Assembly: GCF_001463905.1 (NCBI RefSeq)
Contig: NZ_BBWR01000019.1
Location: 1-64,000 of the forward strand
Direction: 5' to 3'
Source: Aureimonas frigidaquae
Lineage (GTDB): Bacteria > Pseudomonadota > Alphaproteobacteria > Rhizobiales > Rhizobiaceae
Length of the DNA stretch: 64,000 nucleotides
Numbering within the stretch: position 1 is the stretch's first letter; every line of letters begins with the position of its first letter. This document shows positions 48,724 through 58,038 of this stretch, piece by piece. The notes under the pieces are model-generated. The model searched no databases, was not told where the DNA came from, and saw only the letters and a program-made list of their open reading frames with translations. Position numbers and translations under genes: made by a program.

Positions 48724-49517
48724 TGCGCTGTCTGCTCATCAATCTCGACCATGCGCCGGAACGCAGGGCCCGCATGCAGGACCGCGCCGCGGCCCTCGGC
48801 CTGTCCCTGGAGCGCCTGCCAGCGGTTGCGGCCGCCGATATTTCCGCCGAAGAGATGGAGGGGCTCGGCCGCAGTTGGGAGCGGCCGCTCAGCGCGCCGG
48901 AGCTCGGCTGCTTCCTGTCCCATTACCGCGCCTGGGACATGGTCGCCCGCGGCGAGGCGCCGATGCTCATCCTGGAGGATGACGTCATCCTGTCGCCGCG
49001 CGTGACGGCGGTGCTGGACCGGGCGGCCGGGCTCGACGGGGTCGACCTTCTCAACCTCGAGGATTTCGGCAAGCGCCGTTTCCTGCGGCGCGGCGGCCGG
49101 ATCAGTCTTGGCGACGGGATCGACGCGGTTCCGCTGGTGCGCGACAAGGCCGGCTCGGCGGCCTACATCCTGTGGCCGCATGGGGCCCGCAAGCTCCTGG
49201 CGCGTGCGCAGCGGGGGGGCGCGCCGGCCGATGCCTTCCTGCATGCCGAAACGGGGCTTGCCAGCATGATCTGCGAGCCGGCCATGGCGATTCAGGAACA
49301 TGTGATGGCCGCGCGGAACGGGCAGGCCGGCACCGTCGCATCCTCGGTGCAGGCGGCGCGCACGCGCCTGCCGCTGCGTCTGGCGACGATCCCCTTCCAC
49401 CTGCGGCGCGCGCGCACGCAGCTCCGCCTTGCCCCCAAGCATATCGGCCGGCTCGGACCCTATGTCTATCGGAAGGTCGCCTTCGACACGACCTCACTCT
49501 CGGAGTCGCAGCGATAG
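48723..49517 (+). CDS. Glycosyltransferase family 25 (LPS-type)
   Basis: A 264-residue cytoplasmic glycosyltransferase. The family start LINLDHAPERRARM, then LSAPELGCFLSHYRAWDMV and the acidic LILEDDVILS, and GSAAYILWPHGARKLL are typical of GT25 enzymes that add sugars to lipooligosaccharide. The ATG overlaps the trkH stop (TGATG). A role in surface polysaccharide is likely; donor and acceptor are unknown. Confidence 0.88.
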   Translation: MRCLLINLDHAPERRARMQDRAAALGLSLERLPAVAAADISAEEMEGLGRSWERPLSAPELGCFLSHYRAWDMVARGEAPMLILEDDVILSPRVTAVLDRAAGLDGVDLLNLEDFGKRRFLRRGGRISLGDGIDAVPLVRDKAGSAAYILWPHGARKLLARAQRGGAPADAFLHAETGLASMICEPAMAIQEHVMAARNGQAGTVASSVQAARTRLPLRLATIPFHLRRARTQLRLAPKHIGRLGPYVYRKVAFDTTSLSESQR

Positions 49518-49599
49518 ACAAAGTGACCGCGCCCACCCTCTGCCGACATGGCCGGAAGGCGTATGTTGCACCCGAACGTAAACGAGGGGAGTTCAGCGC

Positions 49600-50076
49600 G
49601 TGGGCAAGCGTGGGTCGACGATCGGCAGGGGAATGGCGGTGGCGCTCGTCGCCTTCATCCCGGCGGGCTGTACCCAATCGGCCATGCCGCAGCCCTTCGA
49701 TGCGGCCAGCGCGCTGCAGACTTACGACTATTCCCGGCTGACGCCGTTCCCGCGCAAGGACAAGAAGCCGCAGCTCGGCACGCCCTACCAGCCGGGCGAA
49801 GGCGATGTCGCGGCCATCCTGGCAAAAGTCGGATCGAACTGGTCCGATCCGCAATCGGCGCGGATCGTCCGGCTTCAGGCGCGCAGCCGACCCTCCGGCG
49901 CCGTGGAACTCTGCGGCCTGGCCCAGTCCAAGAACCAGACGGGCACCGATGCGCGGATGGTGCTGTTTGGCGGATATCTGACCCACGCGCCGGATGGCAG
50001 TGCCTATTACTCCGAGCTGCAGGCCGACAACATGTTCGACCGGGCGCAGTTCTGCCGCTCGCGCGGGCTGACCTGA
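49600..50076 (+). CDS. Hypothetical envelope protein, possible lipoprotein
   Basis: A 158-residue protein starting GTG, with a short N-terminal hydrophobic stretch (GMAVALVAFIPAGC). The Cys could be lipid-modified, but Pro at -3 is unusual for a lipobox. The rest holds YDYSRLTPFPRKDKKPQ and SARIVRLQARS, and two further Cys. No known domain recognised. It stands between the glycosyltransferase and the convergent bacteriophytochrome gene. Confidence 0.7.
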   Translation: MGKRGSTIGRGMAVALVAFIPAGCTQSAMPQPFDAASALQTYDYSRLTPFPRKDKKPQLGTPYQPGEGDVAAILAKVGSNWSDPQSARIVRLQARSRPSGAVELCGLAQSKNQTGTDARMVLFGGYLTHAPDGSAYYSELQADNMFDRAQFCRSRGLT

Positions 50077-50110
50077 TCCTTTAGGCAAGCCCGTCGTCAC
50101 GCCGGCGGCG

Positions 50111-52699
50111 TCAGGAACGGTCCTTCAACACGTTGCGCAGCGCGGCGATCAGCTCGTCGGAGGCGAAGGGCTTCTTGATCGCCGTTGTCCCGGCGGCTTC
50201 CGCCGGCAATTCCACCTTTTCGCCGTAGCCCGTCACGAAGACATAGGGCACGCCGCGTGCATTGAGCGGCTTGACCAGCGGGAAGGACGTCTCCGGCCCG
50301 AGATTGACGTCGAGCAGGGCCACGTCGATCGTCTCTTCCTCGATGATGCGCTCGGCATCGGCAACGCTCGCCGCCGTGAAGACGGTGCGCATGCCGTTGT
50401 CCAGCATGAGCTGTTCGGCATCGAGCGAGATGATCATATTGTCTTCCACGATCAGGCCGGACAGCCCGTCCAGGCTGAGTGCGGGTGCGTCGGTCATGGT
50501 ATTGGCAGCCTCCCCGGCGCGGCCGGTCTGTTGGATGGTAGCGCCATCCGGTTCGTGACGGAACGTGTTGGGCGGGAGTATGAATTCGGCGACGAGCCCG
50601 CCCAGCCGGTAATCGAGCTTCGCCTCGCCGCCCAGATCGTGCGGGATGGACCGTTCGATAATGGTCGAGCCAAAGCCGCGCCGTGTCGGCGCCTGAACCG
50701 CCGGGCCGCCGCTTTCGCGCCAGACGATGTGGCAGCTCCCATGATCGTCCACCATGGTGGAAACTGCCACGCTCCCGCGGGAATCCGACAGGGCGCCGTA
50801 TTTGGCCGAGTTGGTGACGAGCTCGTGGAACACCAGCGCCAGCGTGGAGAAGGCGGAGGCCTCCACCACCAGCCGCGGCCCGGACACGTCCACGCGCGAG
50901 GCCTTGTTGCCGATATAGGCCGACACTTCGGTGTGCACGATGCTGCCGAGCGAAACCGGCTGGAAACTGTCGGTCGTGATCTGGTCATGCGCGCGCGCCA
51001 GGGCCTGCACTCGGCCGGAGATGATCCGGGCGAAATCCTCTACCGACTTGGCGCCGGGCTTGGACTGCGCCACGATGGCGCGGATCAGGCTCAATATGTT
51101 GCGAACGCGGTGGTTCAGCTCGGCGATGAGCAGTTCCTGGCGCTGCGTCGCAAGACCTTGCTGGCGCTCGGTTTCCTCGTTGAAGCGCAGGAGGATTTCG
51201 AGGATCGAGACGCGCAGCGCCTCGGCGGCCTTCAGATCGCGTTCCGACCAGGGCTCGGACCGGCCATAGACCGTCTGCTTCCAGGCGTCGAAACTCTTGC
51301 GCGGCGTCAGCCGCGCACCATGCGGGCCGATCTGCTTTTCCTTGGTCGCGGGATCGCCGGCCCAGGTGACCGTCTGGACGATCTCCTGGCGGAAGAAGAG
51401 CATGTAGTCGCGCGGGGCGCGTGAGATGGGGATGGCAAGGACCCCCGCGGCTTCGTCCACATAGGCTTCGGCCGGCGGATGCACAGCGCTCAAGTTGTCC
51501 GCGGCGTAGATGCGGCTGGCACCGGCGCGGTTGAGGAACCGGGCCAGCTGGCGGATCTCATCCGTGCCGGGGCAGCGCCCGGATGCTTTGGCCTCGCCCT
51601 TGGCCCAGACCACGAACCCGTCGCAGGCGATGATGCCGCGCAGCTCTTCGCCGAAATCGGCCATGGCATCGGCGGAGGGCATGGACGCCACGATCTTGGA
51701 GATGAAACGGTCGTGGAGTTCCCGCGCGGCTTCCTCGGCCAGGCGCCGCTCCTTGTTGAGCCGCCCCTCGATCGTCAGGGACACCATCTGCGCAAAGAGC
51801 TCGACGGCGGCGCGCAGTTCCATGCCGAGTACGCGGGGCTGGTAGTGATGGAGCGCGAAAAGACCCCACAGCTTGCCATCGATGATGACGGACACCGACA
51901 TGGAGGCGCCGACGCCCATATTGCGTAAGTATTCCAGATGAATGGGCGACACCGAACGCAGGCCAGCAAGCGACAGGTCCAGCGGCTTGCCCGAAGGATC
52001 GAGCAGCGGCAGGACGGGAACGCCAGGGGCATCGATGTCGGCGATCACCCGGATCGGGTTGCGCAGGTACAGGGTGCGCGCCTGCGCCGGAATATCGGAT
52101 GCCGGATAATGAAGATCCAGGAAGGAGCCGATGCCCGTCCGGGCCGCTTCGGCCACGACATGTCCCGAATTGTCGGCCGAGAAACGGTAGAGCATGACCC
52201 GGTCGAAGCCGGTGACGGCCCTCAGCTGCCGCACGCATTCCCGGTGCAGATTGGCCAGCGTCTCCGCCTTCTGGACCCGGGTGATCATGGTCTTGATCAA
52301 GGCACCGGGATTTCCCGTCTCCGCCGCGCGCGGCTCGACCTCGATGACGATGGACTGGCCGGAAATGTGAAGGCTCACGTCGAAGCGGCGATCATCCTCG
52401 AAGATGTCGACGTTGAAGATGCGCTCGGGTGTATCCGGGGATGCCAGCAGCTGCAGGCGCCCGCGCAGCATGTGAATGGTGCCCTGCGGCAGCAGGGCCT
52501 CCACCGGTTCACCCAGAAGCGCGTCCACGCTCTGTCCGGCATAGTCGGCAATGTTGGCCGAGACCCTCTGGATCAGCCAGTCCGTCGAAACGCACAGGAG
52601 GAAGCCGATAGGCTGGATGGACCCGAGAAACTGGATCGGCTCCCGGTCGCAATTGGTCAGGTCCACCACGAAGTCGACCGCGCTGGTGTCAGGGCTCAA
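50111..52699 (-). CDS. Bacteriophytochrome HWE-family histidine kinase with C-terminal receiver
   Basis: An 862-residue red/far-red light sensor. PAS domain with the biliverdin Cys at about residue 17 (TNCDREPIQFLGSIQPIG); GAF domain with the signature YPASDIPAQAR and HLEYLRNMGVGASMSVS; PHY domain with its tongue motif PRKSFDAW. The kinase is of the HWE type: ELNHRVRNILSLIRAIVAQS with His near residue 529, HELVTNSAKYGAL and GFGSTIIERSI. A receiver domain is fused at the C-terminus (Asp near 797, KKPF Lys). The start is TTG at 52699, overlapping the heme-oxygenase stop as TTGA. The downstream targets are unknown. Confidence 0.92.
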   Translation of the reverse strand: MSPDTSAVDFVVDLTNCDREPIQFLGSIQPIGFLLCVSTDWLIQRVSANIADYAGQSVDALLGEPVEALLPQGTIHMLRGRLQLLASPDTPERIFNVDIFEDDRRFDVSLHISGQSIVIEVEPRAAETGNPGALIKTMITRVQKAETLANLHRECVRQLRAVTGFDRVMLYRFSADNSGHVVAEAARTGIGSFLDLHYPASDIPAQARTLYLRNPIRVIADIDAPGVPVLPLLDPSGKPLDLSLAGLRSVSPIHLEYLRNMGVGASMSVSVIIDGKLWGLFALHHYQPRVLGMELRAAVELFAQMVSLTIEGRLNKERRLAEEAARELHDRFISKIVASMPSADAMADFGEELRGIIACDGFVVWAKGEAKASGRCPGTDEIRQLARFLNRAGASRIYAADNLSAVHPPAEAYVDEAAGVLAIPISRAPRDYMLFFRQEIVQTVTWAGDPATKEKQIGPHGARLTPRKSFDAWKQTVYGRSEPWSERDLKAAEALRVSILEILLRFNEETERQQGLATQRQELLIAELNHRVRNILSLIRAIVAQSKPGAKSVEDFARIISGRVQALARAHDQITTDSFQPVSLGSIVHTEVSAYIGNKASRVDVSGPRLVVEASAFSTLALVFHELVTNSAKYGALSDSRGSVAVSTMVDDHGSCHIVWRESGGPAVQAPTRRGFGSTIIERSIPHDLGGEAKLDYRLGGLVAEFILPPNTFRHEPDGATIQQTGRAGEAANTMTDAPALSLDGLSGLIVEDNMIISLDAEQLMLDNGMRTVFTAASVADAERIIEEETIDVALLDVNLGPETSFPLVKPLNARGVPYVFVTGYGEKVELPAEAAGTTAIKKPFASDELIAALRNVLKDRS

Positions 52700-53310
52700 G
52701 CTGTCTCCGTCACCTTGTCCGCGGGCTGGCCGGTCAGCTGGCGCAGCGTTTCGAAATAGCCGAAGGTCGCACGCGCCGCTTCGATGCACAGCGCCTGATC
52801 GTCCGGCGAAAAGTCCAGATCCACCATGCGCGTCGCCAGGGTCGTGAAATGGCGACCCTCTCCTGACTTGGCAAGGTAGGCGAAGCTGTCCTGCGGCCAA
52901 TGGTCCATGATGGCGTGCCGGATCATTTCGCGGTGAATGTAGACGGCGCCGAGGCGCGAGCCTTCCAGAACATAGGCCACGCCCACGCTTTGGGGCAGTG
53001 CGGATGCGCCCGGTAAAAAGCGTGGCCGGCAAACGATCTCCAGTCCCATATGCTCCATGTCGCTGCGCAGATCGTCGAGCCGGCTCCAGCTCGGCCATTC
53101 CGGCAGCCAGGCAATGAGCGGCCCATCGGCAAGCCAGGTTTCGACGGCTTCGTGCGCCGCGTGGTTCATGCGGATGAAGTGATGGTAGACGGCACGGTCG
53201 CGCGGGGGGAGCAGCGCGGCAAAGGAGCGGTCGAGCCCATCATGTTCCTCCCGTGTCCCCTCTCTCAGAAGAAAGCGGAGCGAGGATCTGTCGGGTGCGG
53301 GTTTCGACAT
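52696..53310 (-). CDS. bphO: Heme oxygenase (biliverdin-producing)
   Basis: A 204-residue helical heme oxygenase that opens heme to biliverdin, the chromophore of the adjacent phytochrome. The N-terminal REGTREEHDGLDRSFAALL holds the proximal His, and VGVAYVLEGSRLGAVYI is the distal-helix glycine motif. AAGGTGG lies before the ATG at 53310. Its stop overlaps the TTG start of the phytochrome gene, so chromophore enzyme and photoreceptor are translationally coupled. Confidence 0.93.
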   Translation of the reverse strand: MSKPAPDRSSLRFLLREGTREEHDGLDRSFAALLPPRDRAVYHHFIRMNHAAHEAVETWLADGPLIAWLPEWPSWSRLDDLRSDMEHMGLEIVCRPRFLPGASALPQSVGVAYVLEGSRLGAVYIHREMIRHAIMDHWPQDSFAYLAKSGEGRHFTTLATRMVDLDFSPDDQALCIEAARATFGYFETLRQLTGQPADKVTETA

Positions 53311-53345
53311 GGGCCACCTTTGCGTCAAGCCATAGGCGCCGCCTA

Positions 53346-54638
53346 TCACAAACGATCGCGAAGGGAAAACCAGCTCATGGCAAGAAATAACAACGGGTTG
53401 CGGAATCGACGCCCGCCCGGGAACGCTGGAACGCGCAAGTCGCGGTAGGCAAGCAGGCGATCCTCGCCGCCGCAAACCGCTTGTGCATAGAGCCGCCCGA
53501 AATAGTTGGACAGCATTACCCCGTGGCCCGAGAAGCCGCCGAGCACGGTCAGGCCCGGTTGGGGCACGGCCACATAGGGCATGCGCGTCATGGTGATCCC
53601 CACCGAACCGCCCCAGGCATGGGTTACTCCGGTGGCGGCCAGGTGCGGATAGATCTCCGCGATCTGGCGCAGGATCGGGCCGGCTATGTCGCCGTCGCCG
53701 CTCATATAGGCTTCGCGCCCGCCGAAGAGCAGCCTGCCATCCGCGCTCTTGCGGAAATAGCGCACCACGAAGCGGGAGTCGTCGACCGCCTCGCCGCCGG
53801 GCAGGACCGATTGCGGATCGTCGAGGGGCTGGGTCGCGACCATGTAGGAACGGATCGGCATGATATGCGCGGCTGCCGCCGCGTCGAGCGTGCCGCCATG
53901 GGCATTGGTGGCCATCAGCACGCGGGAAGCGGTGACGATGCCGTGGGGCGTATCCAGCGCAAAGCCCGATCCGGTCCGGCGGATGCGGTCGACGTGCGTA
54001 TCCTCGTGGAGCCGTGCGCCGGCAGCCTGCGCGGCGCGGGCGGTGCCGATGAGCAGCTTCAGCGGGTTCAGATGGTAGGTTCCGGCATCGCGCAGCCCGC
54101 CATGATAGGCGGTGGAGCCAAGCAGCGGCGCAAGGCCTGACGGCGCATGCCAGGAAAGGTGCGGATAGTCGTAAGCCTCGGCCATCCGGTCGGCATGCCG
54201 CCGGTAGTCATCGGCGAAGCGACGGCGATGAATGACGGAAAGTTGTCCTGCGGCGATGTCCGCTTCGATTGCGTGCTCGGCCGCAAAATCCAGGACGTGC
54301 TGCTTGGCCTCCTGCGCCAGCGCAAAGAGGAGGCGGCTGCGCTCAAGGCCGATCTGCGGCTCGATCTCTTCGGGCCAGAGCCGGTTGCCGGTCCCGAACT
54401 GTCCGCCATTGCGGCCGGAGGCGCCATCGCCCAGGCGGTGCGCCTCCAGAAGAATGGTGGAGACGCCGGCGCGCGCCAGGTGGACGGCGGCCGACAGGCC
54501 CGTGAAGCCGCCACCGATAATGGCCACATCCGCCGATGCGTCGCCCTGAAGGGGCGGGTGGCGCGGGCGGGCCGCGACCGAGTCCTCGTAATAGGAACGT
54601 CCGGGCGAAATGGGGGACTGGTAGGGGCGCTCAGACAT
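53346..54638 (-). CDS. puuB: Gamma-glutamylputrescine oxidase-like FAD-dependent oxidoreductase
   Basis: A 430-residue DAO-family flavoprotein. The FAD-binding motif DVAIIGGGFTGLSAAVHLA, the substrate-side LGDGASGRNGGQFGTG and the C-terminal GGFSGHGVMLSNYFGRLYAQ match the PuuB family, which oxidises gamma-glutamylputrescine. Its start overlaps the puuA stop by 8 bp, supporting the pathway assignment. The potFGH putrescine importer lies 6 kb away. Confidence 0.9.
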   Translation of the reverse strand: MSERPYQSPISPGRSYYEDSVAARPRHPPLQGDASADVAIIGGGFTGLSAAVHLARAGVSTILLEAHRLGDGASGRNGGQFGTGNRLWPEEIEPQIGLERSRLLFALAQEAKQHVLDFAAEHAIEADIAAGQLSVIHRRRFADDYRRHADRMAEAYDYPHLSWHAPSGLAPLLGSTAYHGGLRDAGTYHLNPLKLLIGTARAAQAAGARLHEDTHVDRIRRTGSGFALDTPHGIVTASRVLMATNAHGGTLDAAAAAHIMPIRSYMVATQPLDDPQSVLPGGEAVDDSRFVVRYFRKSADGRLLFGGREAYMSGDGDIAGPILRQIAEIYPHLAATGVTHAWGGSVGITMTRMPYVAVPQPGLTVLGGFSGHGVMLSNYFGRLYAQAVCGGEDRLLAYRDLRVPAFPGGRRFRNPLLFLAMSWFSLRDRL

Positions 54639-56154
54639 TGAGGAGGAGGAATTCCCGCTCCCAGGGGCTGATCACCTGCATGAAGGTTTCGAACTCGCCC
54701 CGCTTGATGCCGGCATAGGTTCCGAGGAACTCCCGGCCGAGCACCTCCTGGAACGAGTCCTCCGCCTCGAAGGCGGCGACGGCTTCCAGGAGCCCACGCG
54801 GCAGGGAGATGATCCCGTCTTCATTGACGGTCCGGTCGGTCGGCTGGTCCGGCTCGATCTCCTGCGTCAGGCCGAGATAGCCGCAGGCCAGCGAAGCGGC
54901 GAGCGCCAGATAGGGGTTGGCGTCGGAGGAGGGGAGCCTGTTTTCGACCCGGCGCGCCGCGGGCTCGGAGGTCGGCACCCGGAAGGCCGTGGTGCGGTTA
55001 TCGTAGCCCCAGGCATTGTTGGTCGGCGCGCTCATGCCGTGGGTCAGGCGCCGGTAGGAGTTCACATAGGGCGCCATCATGACCAGCGCCGCTGGCACGT
55101 AGCGCTGCATGCCGCCGATGAAATTGAAGAAGTGGCGCGAGGGGGCGCCATCGGCGTCGGAAAAAATGTTGCGTCCCGAACCGCGATCCACCACCGACTG
55201 GTGGATATGCATGGCCGAGCCGGGTTGCCCCTGGATCGGCTTGGCCATGAAGGTCGCGTAGATATCGTGCTTCATGGCCGCTTCGCGGATCGTGCGCTTG
55301 AACATGAAGACCTGATCGGCCAGTTCCACCGGATGGCCGTGCCGCAGGTTGATCTCGAGCTGCGCGGCGCCGTCCTCGTGGATGAGCGTGTCGATCTCCA
55401 GCCCCTGCCGGTCGGAGAAATGGTAGATATCGTCGATCAGCTCGTCGAACTCGTTGATCCCGCTGATCGAGTAGGCCTGCCCGCTCTGGATCTGCCGGCC
55501 GGACTTGCCGATGGGCGGGGTCAGCGGATAGTCCGGATCGACATTGCGCGACACGAGGTAGAACTCGATCTCCGGCGCCACGATGGGCTGCCAGCCACGC
55601 TCCTCATACAGGGCGACGACCCGCTTCAGGACGTTGCGGGGCGAGTAGCCGACATCCTTGCCGTTGACGTCCACCAGATCGCAGATGATGGCGGCCGTCG
55701 GATCGCTCTCCCAGGGGACTTCGGCGATGGTGGTGAAGTCGGGAACGAGCTTCAGGTCCCCGTCGATGGGGGAATAGCGGAACTGGCCCGTCTCCTCCGG
55801 ATACTCCCCGGAAATCGTATGCATGAAGAGGGCGGAGGGCAGCGCGAGCGAGGTGTTGCCGGTGAATTTGTTGGCCGGCATCATCTTGCCGCGGGCAACG
55901 CCGGCAAGGTCCGGCGTAATGCATTCGACATCCTCGATCTGCCGTTCGGCCAGCCAGGCCCGGGCCTCGTCCATGTTGGCGACGCCGCGGCGGGAGTCGA
56001 GGAAGGTGGGGCGCCGGCGCGTCGGGGTTGCAAAGCCCGAAACGCTGCGCCCGCTTTCTCCGCGCTGCAGCCCGGCCGTGCTTCGCACGCCGCTGGACCG
56101 GATCCGGGAAGGCGTTCCCGCCTCCGACTTGGGTGGTTTGGGACGTTTGGCCAT
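54631..56154 (-). CDS. puuA: Glutamine synthetase-family gamma-glutamylputrescine synthetase
   Basis: A 507-residue glutamine synthetase-like ligase that joins glutamate to putrescine. Conserved stretches: ITPDLAGVARGKMMP, LVPDFTTIAEVPWE, APEIEFYLVSRNVDPD, EDGAAQLEINLRHG and SSDANPYLALAASLACGY. The ATG at 56154 has GAAGGG upstream and includes an unusual basic N-terminal segment of about 65 residues; an internal ATG at 55974 lacks a ribosome site. Paired with puuB. Confidence 0.9.
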   Translation of the reverse strand: MAKRPKPPKSEAGTPSRIRSSGVRSTAGLQRGESGRSVSGFATPTRRRPTFLDSRRGVANMDEARAWLAERQIEDVECITPDLAGVARGKMMPANKFTGNTSLALPSALFMHTISGEYPEETGQFRYSPIDGDLKLVPDFTTIAEVPWESDPTAAIICDLVDVNGKDVGYSPRNVLKRVVALYEERGWQPIVAPEIEFYLVSRNVDPDYPLTPPIGKSGRQIQSGQAYSISGINEFDELIDDIYHFSDRQGLEIDTLIHEDGAAQLEINLRHGHPVELADQVFMFKRTIREAAMKHDIYATFMAKPIQGQPGSAMHIHQSVVDRGSGRNIFSDADGAPSRHFFNFIGGMQRYVPAALVMMAPYVNSYRRLTHGMSAPTNNAWGYDNRTTAFRVPTSEPAARRVENRLPSSDANPYLALAASLACGYLGLTQEIEPDQPTDRTVNEDGIISLPRGLLEAVAAFEAEDSFQEVLGREFLGTYAGIKRGEFETFMQVISPWEREFLLLNV

Positions 56155-56256
56155 GCAGCCCTTCGCTGGAGAATTCTCTCGTGGCGCGGATGATAGCCAT
56201 GGCCGCATGCAACCGGCAACAGGCGGGGAACGCCATGCTGCCGGTTGGGGCGGGTT

Positions 56257-56514
56257 TTAGCGCTCCGTGCGCAGGATCACCGGCACGAGAAGGTCACCCC
56301 AGCAGCCATTGCCGGAATGGTGGCGGGACGAGCGGACGAGCTCGACCGAGAGCCCTTCCTCGACCGCCTTCATGACGGCCTGGTTCAGGCGGTGCAGATC
56401 GTTGGCAAGGCTGCGGATCGCCGCCTGCTGCTGCGCGCCCAAATCGGCACTCTGTTCCTCCGCCCGTTCGCGGACGCGGGTGCGGGGGCGCTTGTCTTCC
56501 ATGACGAGGCTCAT
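56257..56514 (-). CDS. Small hypothetical protein downstream of aceA
   Basis: An 85-residue charged protein: an acidic/basic N-terminus (MEDKRPRTRVRERAEEQSAD), a helical middle (QQAAIRSLANDLHRLNQAV) and a C-terminal GNGCWGDLLVPVILRT. AGGAG precedes its ATG. It lies 40 bp after aceA on the same strand; a small gene in this place is common in rhizobia. Function unknown, perhaps linked to isocitrate lyase control. Confidence 0.72.
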   Translation of the reverse strand: MSLVMEDKRPRTRVRERAEEQSADLGAQQQAAIRSLANDLHRLNQAVMKAVEEGLSVELVRSSRHHSGNGCWGDLLVPVILRTER

Positions 56515-56554
56515 TGTCGCTTTCTCCTGTGGATGGGCTCGTGTGCCTGCCGCA

Positions 56555-57841
56555 TCATTCCGCCGCGGGGCGGAACTGCGCGCTTTCGGTGGATTCGCTC
56601 ATGGCGGTGGTGGAGGACTGGCCACCCGTGATGGCCAGGCTGACGGCATCGAAGTAGCCGGTGCCCACCTCGCGCTGGTGCTTGGTCGCGGTATAGCCGC
56701 GCCCTTCCGCCGCGAACTCGGCTTCCTGCAGCTCGCAATAGGCTTCCATCTGCCGGTCGCGATAGCCGCGTGCCAGTTCGAACATGCCGAAATTGAGCTG
56801 GTGGAAACCCGCCAGCGTGATGAACTGGAAGCGGTAGCCCATGGCGCCGAGTTCCCGCTGGAAGCGTGCGATGGTCGCATCGTCGAGGTTCTTGCGCCAG
56901 TTGAAGGAGGGCGAGCAATTATAGGCCAGCATCTGGTCCGGATGCTCGCGCCGCACCGCTTCGGCAAAGCGCCGCGCCTGTTCCAGATCGGGCTTGGACG
57001 TTTCGCACCAGATCAGATCGGCGTGCGGCGCGTAGGCGATGGCCCGCGCGATGCAGGGCTCCAGCCCGTTGCGCACCCGGTAGAAGCCTTCCGCCGTCCG
57101 CCCGGCATTGTAATCGACGAAGGGCTTGTCACGCTCGTCGATGTCGGACGTGATCAGCTTGGCCGCCTCGGCATCCGTGCGGGCGATGACGAGCGTCGGC
57201 ACGCCCATCACGTCGGCCGCCAGCCGCGCGGCCGTCAGGTTGCGAATATGTGCAGAGGTGGGAATCAGCACCTTGCCGCCCAGATGGCCGCACTTCTTTT
57301 CGGAGGCCAGCTGATCCTCGAAATGAACGCCGGCCGCGCCGGCCTCGATGAAGGCTTTCATGATCTCGAAGGCGTTGAGCGGACCGCCGAAGCCGGCCTC
57401 GGCATCCGCGACGATGGGCGCGAACCAGGTTTCGACGCTCTCGCTGCCTTCCGCATGCTCGATCTGATCGGCCCGCTGCAGCGTCCGGTTGATCCGCCGG
57501 CACAATTCCGGGGCGGCGTTGGCGGGATAGAGCGACTGGTCCGGATACATGGCCGAGGCCGTGTTCGCATCGGCCGCCACCTGCCAGCCGGACAGATAGA
57601 TCGCCTTCAGCCCCGCCCGCACCATCTGCATGGCCTGGTTGCCGGTCATCGCTCCGAGCGCGTTGACGAAAGCCTCCCGGTGCAGAAGCTCCCAAAGGCG
57701 GTTCGCCCCGTTCTCGGCCAGCGTGTAGCGGATCTGGAGCGATCCCCTCAACCGCTGCACGTCATCGGCGCCGTAGCTGCGGTGGGTCCGGTCGAACCGC
57801 CCCTTGGGTGCGCCTGGGACGAGCTTGTAAAAATCGGTCAT
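56555..57841 (-). CDS. aceA: Isocitrate lyase
   Basis: A 428-residue enzyme of the glyoxylate shunt, splitting isocitrate to succinate and glyoxylate for growth on acetate or fatty acids. The catalytic Cys loop is [14 protein letters not shown]; other motifs are [21 protein letters not shown] and [16 protein letters not shown]. Start ATG at 57841 ([16 protein letters not shown]). Divergent from a RamB-like regulator. Confidence 0.97.
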   Translation of the reverse strand: MTDFYKLVPGAPKGRFDRTHRSYGADDVQRLRGSLQIRYTLAENGANRLWELLHREAFVNALGAMTGNQAMQMVRAGLKAIYLSGWQVAADANTASAMYPDQSLYPANAAPELCRRINRTLQRADQIEHAEGSESVETWFAPIVADAEAGFGGPLNAFEIMKAFIEAGAAGVHFEDQLASEKKCGHLGGKVLIPTSAHIRNLTAARLAADVMGVPTLVIARTDAEAAKLITSDIDERDKPFVDYNAGRTAEGFYRVRNGLEPCIARAIAYAPHADLIWCETSKPDLEQARRFAEAVRREHPDQMLAYNCSPSFNWRKNLDDATIARFQRELGAMGYRFQFITLAGFHQLNFGMFELARGYRDRQMEAYCELQEAEFAAEGRGYTATKHQREVGTGYFDAVSLAITGGQSSTTAMSESTESAQFRPAAE

Positions 57842-57974
57842 GACTGCGTTTCTCCCGTTCCGGCCCGGACGTCGCGATGCCGTGCCGTCGAGGGCAGTTG
57901 TGACAAGTTGTGCGCCCGGACCCAAGGGAGCGGGCGCGGTTTGAGGCCTGGAAACGTGTCGCGATGTGCGCCTT

Positions 57975-58012
57975 TTGACAGGGCCGGACTGTCGTGCTGT
58001 AAATCCTGTAAA
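57975..58012 (+). promoter_or_regulatory. Promoter of the RamB-like gene, with direct repeat
   Basis: TTGACA (57975-57980), 17-bp spacer, TGTAAA (57998-58003). The heptamer CTGTAAA occurs at 57997-58003 and 58006-58012, a direct repeat with 9-bp period covering the -10. Another repeat, AGTTGTG, is at 57896-57902 and 57906-57912, nearer aceA. Either may be a RamB-type site. Confidence 0.55.
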
Positions 58013-58038
58013 GGCGTCGGGTCGGGAGGGGCGGCGAC

